A stretch of 64,000 nt of DNA. Origin: Rhodoplanes sp963724735. Its GTDB lineage: Bacteria > Pseudomonadota > Alphaproteobacteria > Rhizobiales > Xanthobacteraceae. Each line of letters opens with the position of its first letter. The stretch's first letter is position 1. The notes under the pieces were generated by a model. The model saw only the letters and a program-made list of their open reading frames with translations, made no database searches and was not told the origin of the DNA. A program made the position numbers and the translations under genes. The stretch lies in assembly GCA_963724735.1 (NCBI GenBank), contig CAVRVX010000034.1:1-64000 (forward strand), written 5' to 3'. Below, piece by piece: positions 1-7,483 of the stretch.

Positions 1-198
1 TGACCTTAAAGATCGTCGTCTTGAATTCCAGGAACGAACAGGGTCTACGAGTATCTGGCGAACACCGATATCGAACGGAACGAAATCTGCCACATTTTTG
101 TTCTTCGTATGTTCTATATATCTCCTAATATCCACATCAAACCGCGGATGGTCCCCAAATTTAGAGGCGAATCGCTTCTGAAATTCAGAATGTGCCAT
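1..198 (-). CDS. Partial hypothetical protein, cut by the window edge
   Basis: A 66-codon reading frame with no stop runs from an ATG at 198 to base 1, so the gene continues outside the window. The visible N-terminus starts MAHSEFQKRFASKFGDHPRF and is charged and basic, with no recognisable domain, signal peptide or membrane segment. It is divergent from the gene at 230 with only 31 bases between the start codons, so the two would share a promoter region. No clear Shine-Dalgarno sequence precedes the ATG. The base composition is AT-richer than the core genes, as in the next two genes, which suggests one acquired segment. The function is unknown. It could also be a chance open frame, since only the start is seen. 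Confidence 0.4.
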   Translation of the reverse strand, partial: MAHSEFQKRFASKFGDHPRFDVDIRRYIEHTKNKNVADFVPFDIGVRQILVDPVRSWNSRRRSLRS

Positions 199-229
199 CA
201 ACGATATACAAAACACCGGAGGCGGATAA

Positions 230-487
230 ATGCGGGTGAGAATCGAGGAGCTGGGAACCGGTCAACACCCTAGCGAACGCGTCGTGCGTATTCAGACGCA
301 GGACGGGCCGCAACAACTTGTTGTCGATCGTCGATCAATTCAAAACCAATCTCTTGACGTTGGTTTCCCTGTTGGTAAATCGAATGGACATTGGTTGGTC
401 GAGCTCCCGCGCGAAGCCGTCCAGGGCGTATGGCGAGTTTGGGTTTCAAAAGATAACGTTTTCGACGAGGCTTTGGAGGGTCGCTGA
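230..487 (+). CDS. Small hypothetical protein upstream of a dCTP deaminase gene
   Basis: This encodes 85 residues. The start is an ATG with GGAGG at 218-222, a good ribosome binding site. The stop TGA is followed at once by the GTG start of the dCTP deaminase gene, so the two are probably translationally coupled. The sequence reads as a small beta-rich soluble protein (RIQTQDGPQQLVVDRRSIQ, then WLVELPREA and WRVWVSKDNVF), with no signal peptide or membrane segment. I do not recognise the family. Its tight linkage suggests a role tied to the deaminase, perhaps as a partner or regulator, but that is inference. The composition is AT-richer than the rest of the window. Confidence 0.6.
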   Translation: MRVRIEELGTGQHPSERVVRIQTQDGPQQLVVDRRSIQNQSLDVGFPVGKSNGHWLVELPREAVQGVWRVWVSKDNVFDEALEGR

Positions 488-1041
488 GTGATTCTAACGG
501 ACCGAGAAATCAAGCTCTCCCTTGAAAAAGGGGTACTTATTATCGATCCACAGCCGAGTTCCTTAGCATTTAGCTCGACCGCGGTCGATCTCACTCGAGA
601 TCCAAACATCACTGAATTCAAGAAAGAGGTCGCGGGAATCGAGATAATAATCGATCTTGCTCATCGCGATTTCCAATCTGAAGCAAGCCTCGCGCAAATC
701 TCAGAAAAGCACGTGATTGATCCGCACGAAGGATATCTTCTGAGACAGGCACGTTAGTGCTTGCCTGGACGACCGAATATATAAATCTTGTTTCCCACCA
801 TAGGATCGCGGCACGCGTCGAGGGAAAAAGTTCTCTGGCGCGCCTGGGCCTAGGGGTTCACATCACCGCGCCGACTATTCATGCTGGCTTCGACGGCCAT
901 ATCCGACTTGAGATGTTCAATCACGGCAAAATCCCCATTCGTCTTCGCGCCGGTATGCGGATTTGCCAGCTTGTCTTTGAACAAACTCTCGGCACGCCCG
1001 AGAAGGGTTACCAAGGGCAATTCTCTGGCCAGCGCATCTGA
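488..1041 (+). CDS. dcd: dCTP deaminase family protein, reading frame broken by one base
   Basis: dCTP deaminases convert dCTP to dUTP, the source of dTMP. Two adjacent frames match the two halves. Frame 488-757 (GTG start, GGAGGG seven bases upstream) gives the N-terminal half with ILTDREIKLSLEKG and IDPQPSS. The frame ending at 1041 gives GTLVLAWTTEYI, the nucleotide-binding motif RVEGKSSLARLGLGVH, the TIHAGFDGHIRLEMFNHG segment with the catalytic glutamate, and a C-terminal YQGQFSGQ. Adding one base near 742-745 joins them into about 184 residues, the usual size of the short form. Alternatively the GTG at 757, overlapping the TAG stop, could restart translation, but the conserved GTLV segment before it argues for a frameshift. 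As written, the full enzyme cannot be made. Confidence 0.75.
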
Positions 1042-1083
1042 GCACGGTGATACCCCGCGCAAAACGAACCCATATTAGCGCCC

Positions 1084-1776
1084 CTACTCCACCTCGATCA
1101 CCCGGCCGTCGCGCAGCGTCACCCGGCGGTCCATGCGGGCGGCGATGTCGAGATTGTGGGTGGCGATGATGGCGGCAAGCTTGGAGGCGCGCACGAGCTG
1201 GGTCAGCGCGCGAAAGACATGCTCGGAGGTGCGCGGATCGAGGTTACCGGTCGGCTCGTCGGCGAGCAGGATGCGCGGGGCGTTGGCCACCGCGCGCGCG
1301 ATCGCCACCCGCTGCTGTTCGCCGCCCGACAATTCCGCCGGGCGATGATGCAGCCGCTCCTTCAGCCCGAGATAGGAAAGCAGTTCCGCCGCCCGCTCCT
1401 GCGCGTCCTTGCGCGTAAGCCCGCGGATCATTTGCGGCAGCATCACGTTCTCGACCGCGGTGAATTCGGTGAGCAGGTGGTGGGCCTGATAGATGAAGCC
1501 GACCTCGTTGCGGCGGATGCGGGTGCGCTCGGCGTCGGTCAGCGTCGAGGTCGGCACATCGTCGATGAAGACTTCGCCCGCATCCTGGTGCTCCAGCAGC
1601 CCGGCGATGTGCAAGAGCGTGGATTTGCCGGCGCCGGACGGCGCGAGCAGCGCCACGGTCTGGCCGGACCAAACGGCGAGATCCGCGCCGTTCAGGATGT
1701 CCAGCGCGACATCGCCCTGCCGGTACCGCCGTTCAATCTGATGCAGGAAGACGACGGGACTTTGCGTCGCGGTCAT
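1084..1776 (-). CDS. lolD: Lipoprotein-releasing ABC transporter ATPase LolD
   Basis: LolD powers the LolCDE complex, which releases outer-membrane lipoproteins from the inner membrane to the carrier LolA. The 230-residue protein has all ABC ATPase motifs: Walker A APSGAGKST at 45-53 (alanine in place of the first glycine, which I recall from alphaproteobacterial LolD), Q-loop at about Q97, signature LSGGEQQR at 149-156, Walker B ILLADEPTGNLD at 169-180, and the switch histidine in IIATHN at 207. It lies four bases downstream of the membrane subunit gene, in the same operon. MacB and FtsE ATPases are similar, but the partner gene settles the assignment. Full length, no oddities. Confidence 0.93.
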   Translation of the reverse strand: MTATQSPVVFLHQIERRYRQGDVALDILNGADLAVWSGQTVALLAPSGAGKSTLLHIAGLLEHQDAGEVFIDDVPTSTLTDAERTRIRRNEVGFIYQAHHLLTEFTAVENVMLPQMIRGLTRKDAQERAAELLSYLGLKERLHHRPAELSGGEQQRVAIARAVANAPRILLADEPTGNLDPRTSEHVFRALTQLVRASKLAAIIATHNLDIAARMDRRVTLRDGRVIEVE

Positions 1777-1780
1777 TGGC

Positions 1781-3049
1781 TCACTCGTAACGCAGCGTTT
1801 CGACCGGATCGAGCCGGGCGGCCCGCCAGGACGGATAGAGGGTCGCGAGCAGCGACAAGGCGAGCGCCATCACCACCACGGCCGCTGTTTCCGAGACGTT
1901 CATTTCCGCCGGCAGCCGCGACAGAAAGTAGAGCTCCGGCGAGAACAGCTCGGTGCGCGTGATGAAGGACAGGAACCGGCGGATCGACTCGACATTCATG
2001 CAGACGAGCGTGCCGACCACGAATCCGGTGATGGTGCCGACCACGCCGATCGACGCGCCGGTGATGAGGAAGATGCGCATCACCGCCCCTTGCGTCGCAC
2101 CCATGGTGCGCATGATGGCAATGTCGGCGCTCTTGTCCTTCACCAGCATGATCAGGCCCGACACGATATTGAGCGCGGCGACCAGCACGATCAGCGTCAG
2201 GATCAGGAACATGACGTTGCGTTCGACCTGCAGCGCGTTGAAGAAGGTCGCGTTGCGCTGCCGCCAGTCGATCAGATAGACGGGCCGCTGCGCGGCGTCC
2301 GCGACCAGCTTGCGGTAGCGGTCAACATTGTCGGGATTGTCGGTGTAGACCTCGATCGCCGTCACGTCGTTCGGGCGATTGAAATAGGCTTGCGCTTCCG
2401 GCAGCGGCATGAACACGAAGGCGGCGTCGTATTCCGACATGCCGATCTCGAACACGGCCGCAATCTTGTAGACCTTGATGCGCGGCGTCGTCCCCATGGG
2501 CGTGACCGCGCCGCGCGGCGCCACAAGGGTCAGATTGTCGCCCGCGCGCAGCGAAAGCTGGTCGGCGAGCCGCTTGCCGATTGCAATCCCCTGCCCTTCG
2601 TCGAACCCATCGAGCGTGCCCTGCCGGATGTTCTTGGCGACCGACGCAAGCTTGTCGAGGTCGGCCGCCCTGATCCCGCGGACGAGCACGCCATTCGCGG
2701 CGAAGGGCGAGGAGGCGAGCGCCTGTCCCTCGACGATGGGCGCCGCCAAGCGAACGCCCGGAACCATGGACACGCGCGCGGCCACCTGGTCGAAGTCGGT
2801 CAGCGGGGAATCGAGCGGCTGGATGAGAAGATGGCCGTTAAGGCCGAGAATCTTATCGAGCAGCTCGGTGCGAAAGCCGTTCATCACCGCCATGACGATG
2901 ATCAGGGTCGCCACCCCGAGCATGATGCCCAAGAAGGAAAATCCCGCGATGACCGAAATGAATCCTTCCTTGCGCCGCGCCCGCAGGTAGCGCAGCGACA
3001 ACATCCATTCGAAGGCAGCAAAGGGTCGCGTAGTCGCGGAGTTACTCAT
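1781..3049 (-). CDS. lolC: Lipoprotein-releasing system permease LolC/LolE
   Basis: This is the membrane subunit of the lipoprotein release complex, with the FtsX/MacB-like fold. The ATG at 3049 is chosen because AAGGA lies just upstream; an in-frame start at 3127 would add a charged, unconserved stretch. The 422 residues show an N-terminal membrane helix (FISVIAGFSFLGIMLGVATL), a large periplasmic domain, and three C-terminal helices, the first containing IVSGLIMLVKDKSADIAIMR, typical of LolC/LolE. The protein ends SWRAARLDPVETLRYE, the usual family C-terminus. Alphaproteobacteria generally have a single gene of this type, so LolC and LolE cannot be told apart here. lolD follows after four bases. 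Confidence 0.92.
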   Translation of the reverse strand: MSNSATTRPFAAFEWMLSLRYLRARRKEGFISVIAGFSFLGIMLGVATLIIVMAVMNGFRTELLDKILGLNGHLLIQPLDSPLTDFDQVAARVSMVPGVRLAAPIVEGQALASSPFAANGVLVRGIRAADLDKLASVAKNIRQGTLDGFDEGQGIAIGKRLADQLSLRAGDNLTLVAPRGAVTPMGTTPRIKVYKIAAVFEIGMSEYDAAFVFMPLPEAQAYFNRPNDVTAIEVYTDNPDNVDRYRKLVADAAQRPVYLIDWRQRNATFFNALQVERNVMFLILTLIVLVAALNIVSGLIMLVKDKSADIAIMRTMGATQGAVMRIFLITGASIGVVGTITGFVVGTLVCMNVESIRRFLSFITRTELFSPELYFLSRLPAEMNVSETAAVVVMALALSLLATLYPSWRAARLDPVETLRYE

Positions 3050-3203
3050 GACGGGTCCTTCCCCCGGGATTTCACGCGATTCTGGCGGATTCACGCCATT
3101 ATCATTCTTCGCGCGGCGCCGCCGCACACAGATTTCTCACGGCTGCGTCAAATTTTTCCTTACGGCTGGTCATCATAGCCGGCGGCGGCGACTTGACAGG
3201 ACA

Positions 3204-4535
3204 TTACGGGCCCGTCCGGGCAAGCCGGGCGCGCGCATCGGCGGGAGACAACAGCTCCCGCGTTCCGTCGGCGCGGCGTTTCAGTTCGACCTTGCCCTCC
3301 TTGAGGCTTTTCGGACCGATCAACGCCTGCCAGGGGATCCCGATCAAATCCATTGTCGCGAATTTGGCCCCCGGGCGTTCGTCGAGGTCGTGGTAGAGCA
3401 CGTCGAGGCCGCTTGCCCGTAGCTCACGATAGAGGGTCTCGGCAGCCTGATCGGTGGCGGCGTCCCCCTGCTTGAGGTTGAGGATGGCCACGTCAAACGG
3501 CGCGACGGCGTCCGGCCAGATGATGCCCGCCTCGTCATGCGAGGCCTCGATGATGGCGGCGACGAGCCGGCTCGGGCCAATTCCATAGGACCCCATATGC
3601 ACCGGATGTTCGGCGCCGTCGGGCCCAGCCACCAGGGCTTTCATCGGCTGCGAGTACTTCGTGCCGAAATAGAAGATGTGGCCCACTTCAATTCCGCGCG
3701 CCGACACGCGATCCTCCGGCGCGACCTGCGCAAAGGCCGCCTCGTCATGCTTTTCCGAGGTCGCCGCGTAGAGCGAGGTCCATTTGTCGAAGATCGACTG
3801 CATCGCGCCGACGTCGTCGAAGGCGATATCCTCGCCGGGCGCCGCAAAATCGAGATAATTCCGGTGGCAGAAGACCTCGCTCTCCCCCGTCTGGGCGAGA
3901 ATGATGAATTCGTGGCTGAGATTTCCGCCGATCGGCCCGGTGTCGGCGACCATGGGAATCGCCTTCAGCCCCATCCGCGCGAAGGTGCGCAGATAGGCGA
4001 CGAACATCTTATTGTAGGAATGCCGCGCCCCCTCGTAATCGAGGTCGAAGGAATACGCGTCCTTCATCAGGAACTCGCGCCCGCGCATCAGCCCGAAGCG
4101 GGGGCGCACCTCGTCCCGGAATTTCCATTGGATATGGTAGAGATTGAGCGGCAGGTCCTTGTAGGAGCGGACATAGGCGCGAAAAATCTCGGTGATCATC
4201 TCCTCATTGGTCGGGCCATAGAGCATGTCGCGCTCGTGCCGATCCTTGATGCGGAGCATTTCCTTACCGTAGTCGTCGTAGCGCCCGCTCTCTCGCCAGA
4301 GTTCGGCCGACTGAACCGTCGGCATCAGCATTTCGACCGCCCCGGCCCGATCCTGCTCCTCGCGCACGATCCGGCAGACCTTCCGCAACACGCGATATCC
4401 GAGCGGCAGAAAGGCATAAATTCCCGCCGCCTCCTGGCGGATGAGGCCGCCTCGGAGCATGAGCCGGTGCGACATAATTTCCGCCTCCTTCGGCGTCTCG
4501 CGCAGGGTCGGCAGGAAGAAGCGGGATAGGCGCAT
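3204..4535 (-). CDS. proS: Prolyl-tRNA synthetase, short alphaproteobacterial form
   Basis: ProS charges tRNA-Pro with proline in the cytosol. The open frame extends further upstream, but the ATG at 4535 gives MRLSRFFLPTLRETPKEAE, the family N-terminus, with GGAG ahead of it, and a 443-residue protein. It has class II synthetase motif 2 (IQWKFRDEVRPRFGLMRGRE), motif 3 (GSYGIGPSRLVAAIIE) and a C-terminal HGTP anticodon-binding domain (VAILNLKQGD, DLDERPGAKFATMDLIGIPW). It lacks the large editing insertion of the E. coli type, as is usual for alphaproteobacteria. It lies between DUF1467 and lolC, on the same strand. Confidence 0.95.
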   Translation of the reverse strand: MRLSRFFLPTLRETPKEAEIMSHRLMLRGGLIRQEAAGIYAFLPLGYRVLRKVCRIVREEQDRAGAVEMLMPTVQSAELWRESGRYDDYGKEMLRIKDRHERDMLYGPTNEEMITEIFRAYVRSYKDLPLNLYHIQWKFRDEVRPRFGLMRGREFLMKDAYSFDLDYEGARHSYNKMFVAYLRTFARMGLKAIPMVADTGPIGGNLSHEFIILAQTGESEVFCHRNYLDFAAPGEDIAFDDVGAMQSIFDKWTSLYAATSEKHDEAAFAQVAPEDRVSARGIEVGHIFYFGTKYSQPMKALVAGPDGAEHPVHMGSYGIGPSRLVAAIIEASHDEAGIIWPDAVAPFDVAILNLKQGDAATDQAAETLYRELRASGLDVLYHDLDERPGAKFATMDLIGIPWQALIGPKSLKEGKVELKRRADGTRELLSPADARARLARTGP

Positions 4536-4730
4536 GGGGGAAACTGCTCCGGGGGAATCGGGTGGCGCAGAGAAGCCGGATTGTCCCGAAAAAACAAGCC
4601 TTCCAACGATTTTCACGCATGGCGCAAAGGCCGTTTCGAGCCCGGCGCAAGGCGGGCAATACTCAGACGCGACCTTGTTGCACCGCACAGCTACCGGGAT
4701 GACAAAACTAAGACATTCGTATAATGAAAA

Positions 4731-4907
4731 ATGTCTGGTTCCGGCGCCGGGGTTTTTTGAAACTTTCTTGCTGGAACAGGTCCAGGTCTGTGGGAGGAAA
4801 GCCGACGGCGCGCTTGAACGCAGCCGCTCCGTGCAAAAATAATTCTGCGGAGAAATGGCCATTCAACTTGAGTGTCAGCAGCAGGACTTTGTTCCTGCTG
4901 TTTTTTT
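4731..4907 (+). ncRNA. Candidate small RNA between proS and DUF1467
   Basis: A plus-strand transcript of about 175 bases is suggested by a perfect TATAAT at 4720-4725, an ATGACA hexamer 15 bases ahead of it at about 4699-4704, and a strong terminator at 4879-4907. Both flanking genes run on the minus strand, so neither signal serves them. There is no conserved protein frame inside. I cannot match it to 6S, SRP, tmRNA or another known family by eye. The 15-base spacer is shorter than usual, which lowers confidence. An alternative is that the terminator insulates proS from antisense transcription. Confidence 0.35.
4879..4907 (+). terminator. Rho-independent terminator, plus-strand direction
   Basis: CAGCAGGA (4879-4886) pairs perfectly with TCCTGCTG (4893-4900) around a six-base loop and is followed by seven T (4901-4907). 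The T tract lies on the plus-strand side only, so it cannot terminate the minus-strand DUF1467 gene. An outer GTCAG/CTGAC pair brackets the structure. Confidence 0.75.
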
Positions 4908-4924
4908 CGCTGACCGCCGCCCGA

Positions 4925-5203
4925 TCAACGCGGCAGCAGGCCCCACGCGGTTCCAAACCGCTCCAGGTCGATCAGGTCCGCGGCATAAGCACCATAAAAA
5001 GCCAGGAACAGGACCGTTGCGACGGCGGTCGTCCAGGTCGCCTTGGTCAGAAGCTTCGGGGCTGCAGGCGCCCCCGGATCGCTGCCGGGCACGACGTCGC
5101 CACTCTCCTCCTGCGAACGCACCCCGAACGGGAGGACCGCGAACAGAACGGTCCACCACAAAACGAAATAGATGCCCGCGAGAGTCGTCCAAGCCACGCC
5201 CAT
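4925..5203 (-). CDS. DUF1467 family small membrane protein
   Basis: A 92-residue protein from the ATG at 5203, chosen because it gives the family-like start MGVAWTTLAGIYFVLWWTVL; a frame from 5275 adds an unlikely polar leader. It has two predicted membrane helices, one at about 7-27 (ending LFAVLPFGVRSQEE) and one at about 58-76 (VATVLFLAFYGAYAAD), joined by a short acidic and proline-rich loop (VVPGSDPGAPAAP) that matches the DUF1467 pattern. The function is unknown. In alphaproteobacteria it is often found beside mce and proS, as here. Confidence 0.82.
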   Translation of the reverse strand: MGVAWTTLAGIYFVLWWTVLFAVLPFGVRSQEESGDVVPGSDPGAPAAPKLLTKATWTTAVATVLFLAFYGAYAADLIDLERFGTAWGLLPR

Positions 5204-5250
5204 CGCCCTTGCCAGGTTCTTATTCGGACTTGTCCGCAGCAGCCATTTGC

Positions 5251-5273
5251 GCCTCTCCCCACTGGAGAGAGGC
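5251..5273. repeat. Extragenic hairpin GCCTCTCC...GAGAGAGGC
   Basis: A short near-perfect inverted repeat in the mce to DUF1467 gap, GCCTCTC against GAGAGAGGC around a short loop. It resembles the GACCTCTCCCC...GGGGAGAGGT palindromes at about 47222-47370, so it is probably a degenerate copy of the same dispersed extragenic element. There is no T tract, so it is unlikely to be an intrinsic terminator. Confidence 0.45.
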
Positions 5274-5324
5274 ATCGCTCGGCGGAGCTATCCCAGAATC
5301 AGGGAAGCCCGCGGATGCGAGGCG

Positions 5325-5729
5325 TTACGCCTGTTCGAGTTCGACCAGCGTACCGCAAAAATCCTTCGGATGCAGGAAGAGCACCGGCTTGCCGTGAGCG
5401 CCGATTTTCGGATTGCCGTCCCCGAGAACGCGGGCGCCCTCGGCCTTCAGCCGGTCGCGCGCAGCGAGGATGTCGTCGACCTCGTAGCAGATGTGATGAA
5501 TGCCGCCGTCCGGATTGCGGTCGAGGAACGCCTGGATCGGGGACTTTTCTCCGAGCGGCTCCAACAACTCGATCTTGGTGTTGGGCAGCGTGATGAAGAC
5601 CGTGTTCACGCCATGGTCCGGCTGCGGCTCGATCGCCGAGACGCTGGCGCCGAGCTTGGTGCGGTAAAGCTCGGAAGCCTTGGCGATGTCGCGCACGGCA
5701 ATCGCGACGTGATTGAGTCGTCCGATCAT
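5325..5729 (-). CDS. mce: Methylmalonyl-CoA epimerase
   Basis: Converts the (2S) and (2R) forms of methylmalonyl-CoA in the propionyl-CoA to succinyl-CoA route. The 134-residue protein begins at the ATG at 5729 (MIGRLNHVAIAVRDIAKASE); a longer upstream frame is not conserved. It is a two-repeat VOC-fold metalloenzyme: first metal histidine in LNHVAIAV, glutamate in TKIELLEPLGEKSPI, second histidine pair in GGIHHICYEVDDI, and the final glutamate in GTLVELEQA. It sits upstream of DUF1467, proS and lolC on the same strand. Full length. Confidence 0.93.
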   Translation of the reverse strand: MIGRLNHVAIAVRDIAKASELYRTKLGASVSAIEPQPDHGVNTVFITLPNTKIELLEPLGEKSPIQAFLDRNPDGGIHHICYEVDDILAARDRLKAEGARVLGDGNPKIGAHGKPVLFLHPKDFCGTLVELEQA

Positions 5730-5892
5730 GAGGTTTCCCCCTTGCTGCTGGTCGGGCCGCGGACCACCCGTGGCCATTGCTTGGGCCAGACGATGTCCTG
5801 CCCGCGTTATACCGTCAAGAGTGGACGAGCCACAGAGGCTTCTTGCCCCATTCCGCCGCGACCCGCGTATGCACCGCCCGTCCCGAACCTGC

Positions 5893-6549
5893 CTATGATG
5901 CAGCGTCGCTCGCTTCCGGGCTGTCGTTGCAGCGGCGGACGAAGTGCGCGGCGAAGAACCGTTGGATCGCGCCGGCTGGGGTCCGGTGGTCCAGGTTGCG
6001 GGCTTCAACCAACCGAAAGCCTTCACCCAGCAAGGTCACGAGGTCATCCTGGTCGTATCGTCGCACCGAAAGCCCGCTGCATCGCTCCGGACCAAGCTTT
6101 CCGAAACCGACGATGATGGCGTGGCCGTCCGGCGACAGAGCCTTGAACAGCGTCGCTCGATAAGCGGCCTGATCCGCTTCGTTCACCAGGAAATGCAGAA
6201 CGGCCCGATCGTGCCAGACCTGATAGAGGCGATCTGGCCGCCACGACGTAACATCGGCGACGATCACCTTGACGGGAGAGAGCGGCCCCAGCCGGGCCGC
6301 GAGCCGAGACGCTGCCTCGGCCGAGATATCCAATACGGTCACATCGACGTAGCCCCTCGCGATCAGTTCGTCCGCGAGCCGCGACAGGCCGCCGCCCACG
6401 TCGATGATCGGCGCCGTCTTTGGTAATTGCGCGTTTTCGATCAACCGGATTGACGTATCTGGGATCGCCTCGAACCAGCTCACCTCGCCTTCCGCCTTGG
6501 TCCGGTAGACTTTGTCCCAGTGCTCCCGACCCGTTATCGCCGAGATCAT
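5893..6549 (-). CDS. Class I SAM-dependent methyltransferase
   Basis: A 218-residue Rossmann methyltransferase. Motif I is PIIDVGGGLSRLADELI, followed by VTVLDISAEA (acidic end of strand 2), VIVADVTSW and VWHDRAVLHFLV. The N-terminus GREHWDKVYRTKAEGEVSWF is typical of small-molecule methyltransferases annotated near the thiopurine and tellurite (TehB-like) groups. The substrate cannot be told. The ATG at 6549 is favoured because GGGAG precedes it; in-frame ATGs at 6570 and 6660 are possible, but the latter would overlap the divergent phosphorylase gene. With that gene it interrupts the mce to rnj stretch. Confidence 0.8.
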   Translation of the reverse strand: MISAITGREHWDKVYRTKAEGEVSWFEAIPDTSIRLIENAQLPKTAPIIDVGGGLSRLADELIARGYVDVTVLDISAEAASRLAARLGPLSPVKVIVADVTSWRPDRLYQVWHDRAVLHFLVNEADQAAYRATLFKALSPDGHAIIVGFGKLGPERCSGLSVRRYDQDDLVTLLGEGFRLVEARNLDHRTPAGAIQRFFAAHFVRRCNDSPEASDAAS

Positions 6550-6619
6550 TCCGTAAGACTCCCGCCTCATGTCGGAACCGTATGACAGACGCCGTCGACA
6601 AACGCTCCGAGAAGCACCC

Positions 6620-7432
6620 ATGGCTGAACACGAACCGAGTTCGCCGTTGCTCCTGAACAAAGAGATGGACCAACCATCCGTCTTCTTGCCTCACGCTCTG
6701 ATCCGCGAGGCGCGTCGCCAAAAGGGATTGCCGGATACGCCGGCGCCCTCCGTCTGCGTGCTTGATCCTGACGGCGACATCCTCCGTCGGCTGGTCTCCT
6801 CCGGCGAAGCGCGACGTTGCGATCATTGGCCATGTTATCATTCGACTTTATACGCTTTTCGCCTCGGTGGCGGCGAGATTGGCATTGTCGCATGCGTGGT
6901 GGGAGCGCCTTACGCCGTGCTTGTCGCGGAACAGCTATTCGCGCTTGGTTGTGAACTTCTGGTCAGCATCACGTCCGCCGGCGAGATCGCGGGCCTATGG
7001 CCGCCGCCCTATTTCGTGCTGATCGAGCGAGCGATGCGCGACGAGGGCACCAGCCATCACTATTTGGCGCCGTCCACTTTCGTGGCCGCCGACGCCGGTC
7101 TCATTGCCGCGACAAGCGACGCGCTGAAACAGGCAGGCGTCGTCTTTCGCACGGGCGCGACCTGGACGACGGATGCGCCGTTTCGGGAGACGCGACGAGC
7201 GATCGAAGCGGCTCGGGCCCAAGGGGTCCTTGCGGTGGAAATGGAAGCGGCTGCCCTTTATGCGCTTGCGCAAAGCTGCCACCGGCAGGTCGTGTGCCTA
7301 GCACATGTCACAAACACCATGGGGCAGAATGGTGAGGATTTCGAAAAAGGGGAGGACGGTGGGGCGGTCGATGCGCTGCGTGTTCTTGAAGCAGTGATCG
7401 CCATGCGGGGAAAGGGCAACCTCCCGCGGTAA
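6620..7432 (+). CDS. Nucleoside phosphorylase family protein
   Basis: A 270-residue member of the PNP/UDP phosphorylase superfamily, which cleaves nucleosides with phosphate to a base and a ribose-1-phosphate. Seen are IGIVACVVGAPYAVLVAEQL, the phosphate and ribose region LLVSITSAGEIAG, and the substrate-binding VLAVEMEAAALYALA, whose glutamates contact the ribose. The ATG at 6620 is chosen because GAGAAG precedes it; an ATG at 6569 lacks a ribosome binding site. It is divergent from the methyltransferase gene and converges on rnj. Substrate unassigned; uridine phosphorylase-like enzymes are the nearest by eye. Confidence 0.8.
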   Translation: MAEHEPSSPLLLNKEMDQPSVFLPHALIREARRQKGLPDTPAPSVCVLDPDGDILRRLVSSGEARRCDHWPCYHSTLYAFRLGGGEIGIVACVVGAPYAVLVAEQLFALGCELLVSITSAGEIAGLWPPPYFVLIERAMRDEGTSHHYLAPSTFVAADAGLIAATSDALKQAGVVFRTGATWTTDAPFRETRRAIEAARAQGVLAVEMEAAALYALAQSCHRQVVCLAHVTNTMGQNGEDFEKGEDGGAVDALRVLEAVIAMRGKGNLPR

Positions 7433-7483
7433 GTTCCGCTCGGCCGTCAATTGCTCGCTCGTGTCCAGACGCGTGCCCGGGCG

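Larger units (their letters stand above)
4536..4924. other. Gene-free gap between proS and the DUF1467 gene
   Basis: No convincing coding region is seen on either strand in these 389 bases. The half near proS is its leader, with GGAG ahead of the proS ATG. The other half is AT-rich and holds a plus-strand promoter-like TATAAT at 4720-4725, a GC palindrome followed by six T (CCGGCGCCGG at 4741-4750), and a clear plus-strand intrinsic terminator at 4879-4907. These are annotated separately as a possible small RNA. Confidence 0.6.

Noticed and set aside
757..1041. An independent second gene starting with GTG at 757 (half dCTP deaminase)
   Set aside because: The conserved GTLVLAW segment extends upstream of 757 in the same frame, so the GTG is internal to a frameshifted gene. 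Reinitiation is possible but not preferred.
1156..1962. A long plus-strand frame over lolD and lolC
   Set aside because: It is the reverse of conserved lolD and lolC sequence, with no ribosome binding site and arginine-rich composition.
4741..4757. CCGGCGCCGG followed by six T as an early terminator
   Set aside because: The palindrome is perfect but leaves no loop of normal size, so a stable hairpin is doubtful; the terminator at 4879-4907 is far better.
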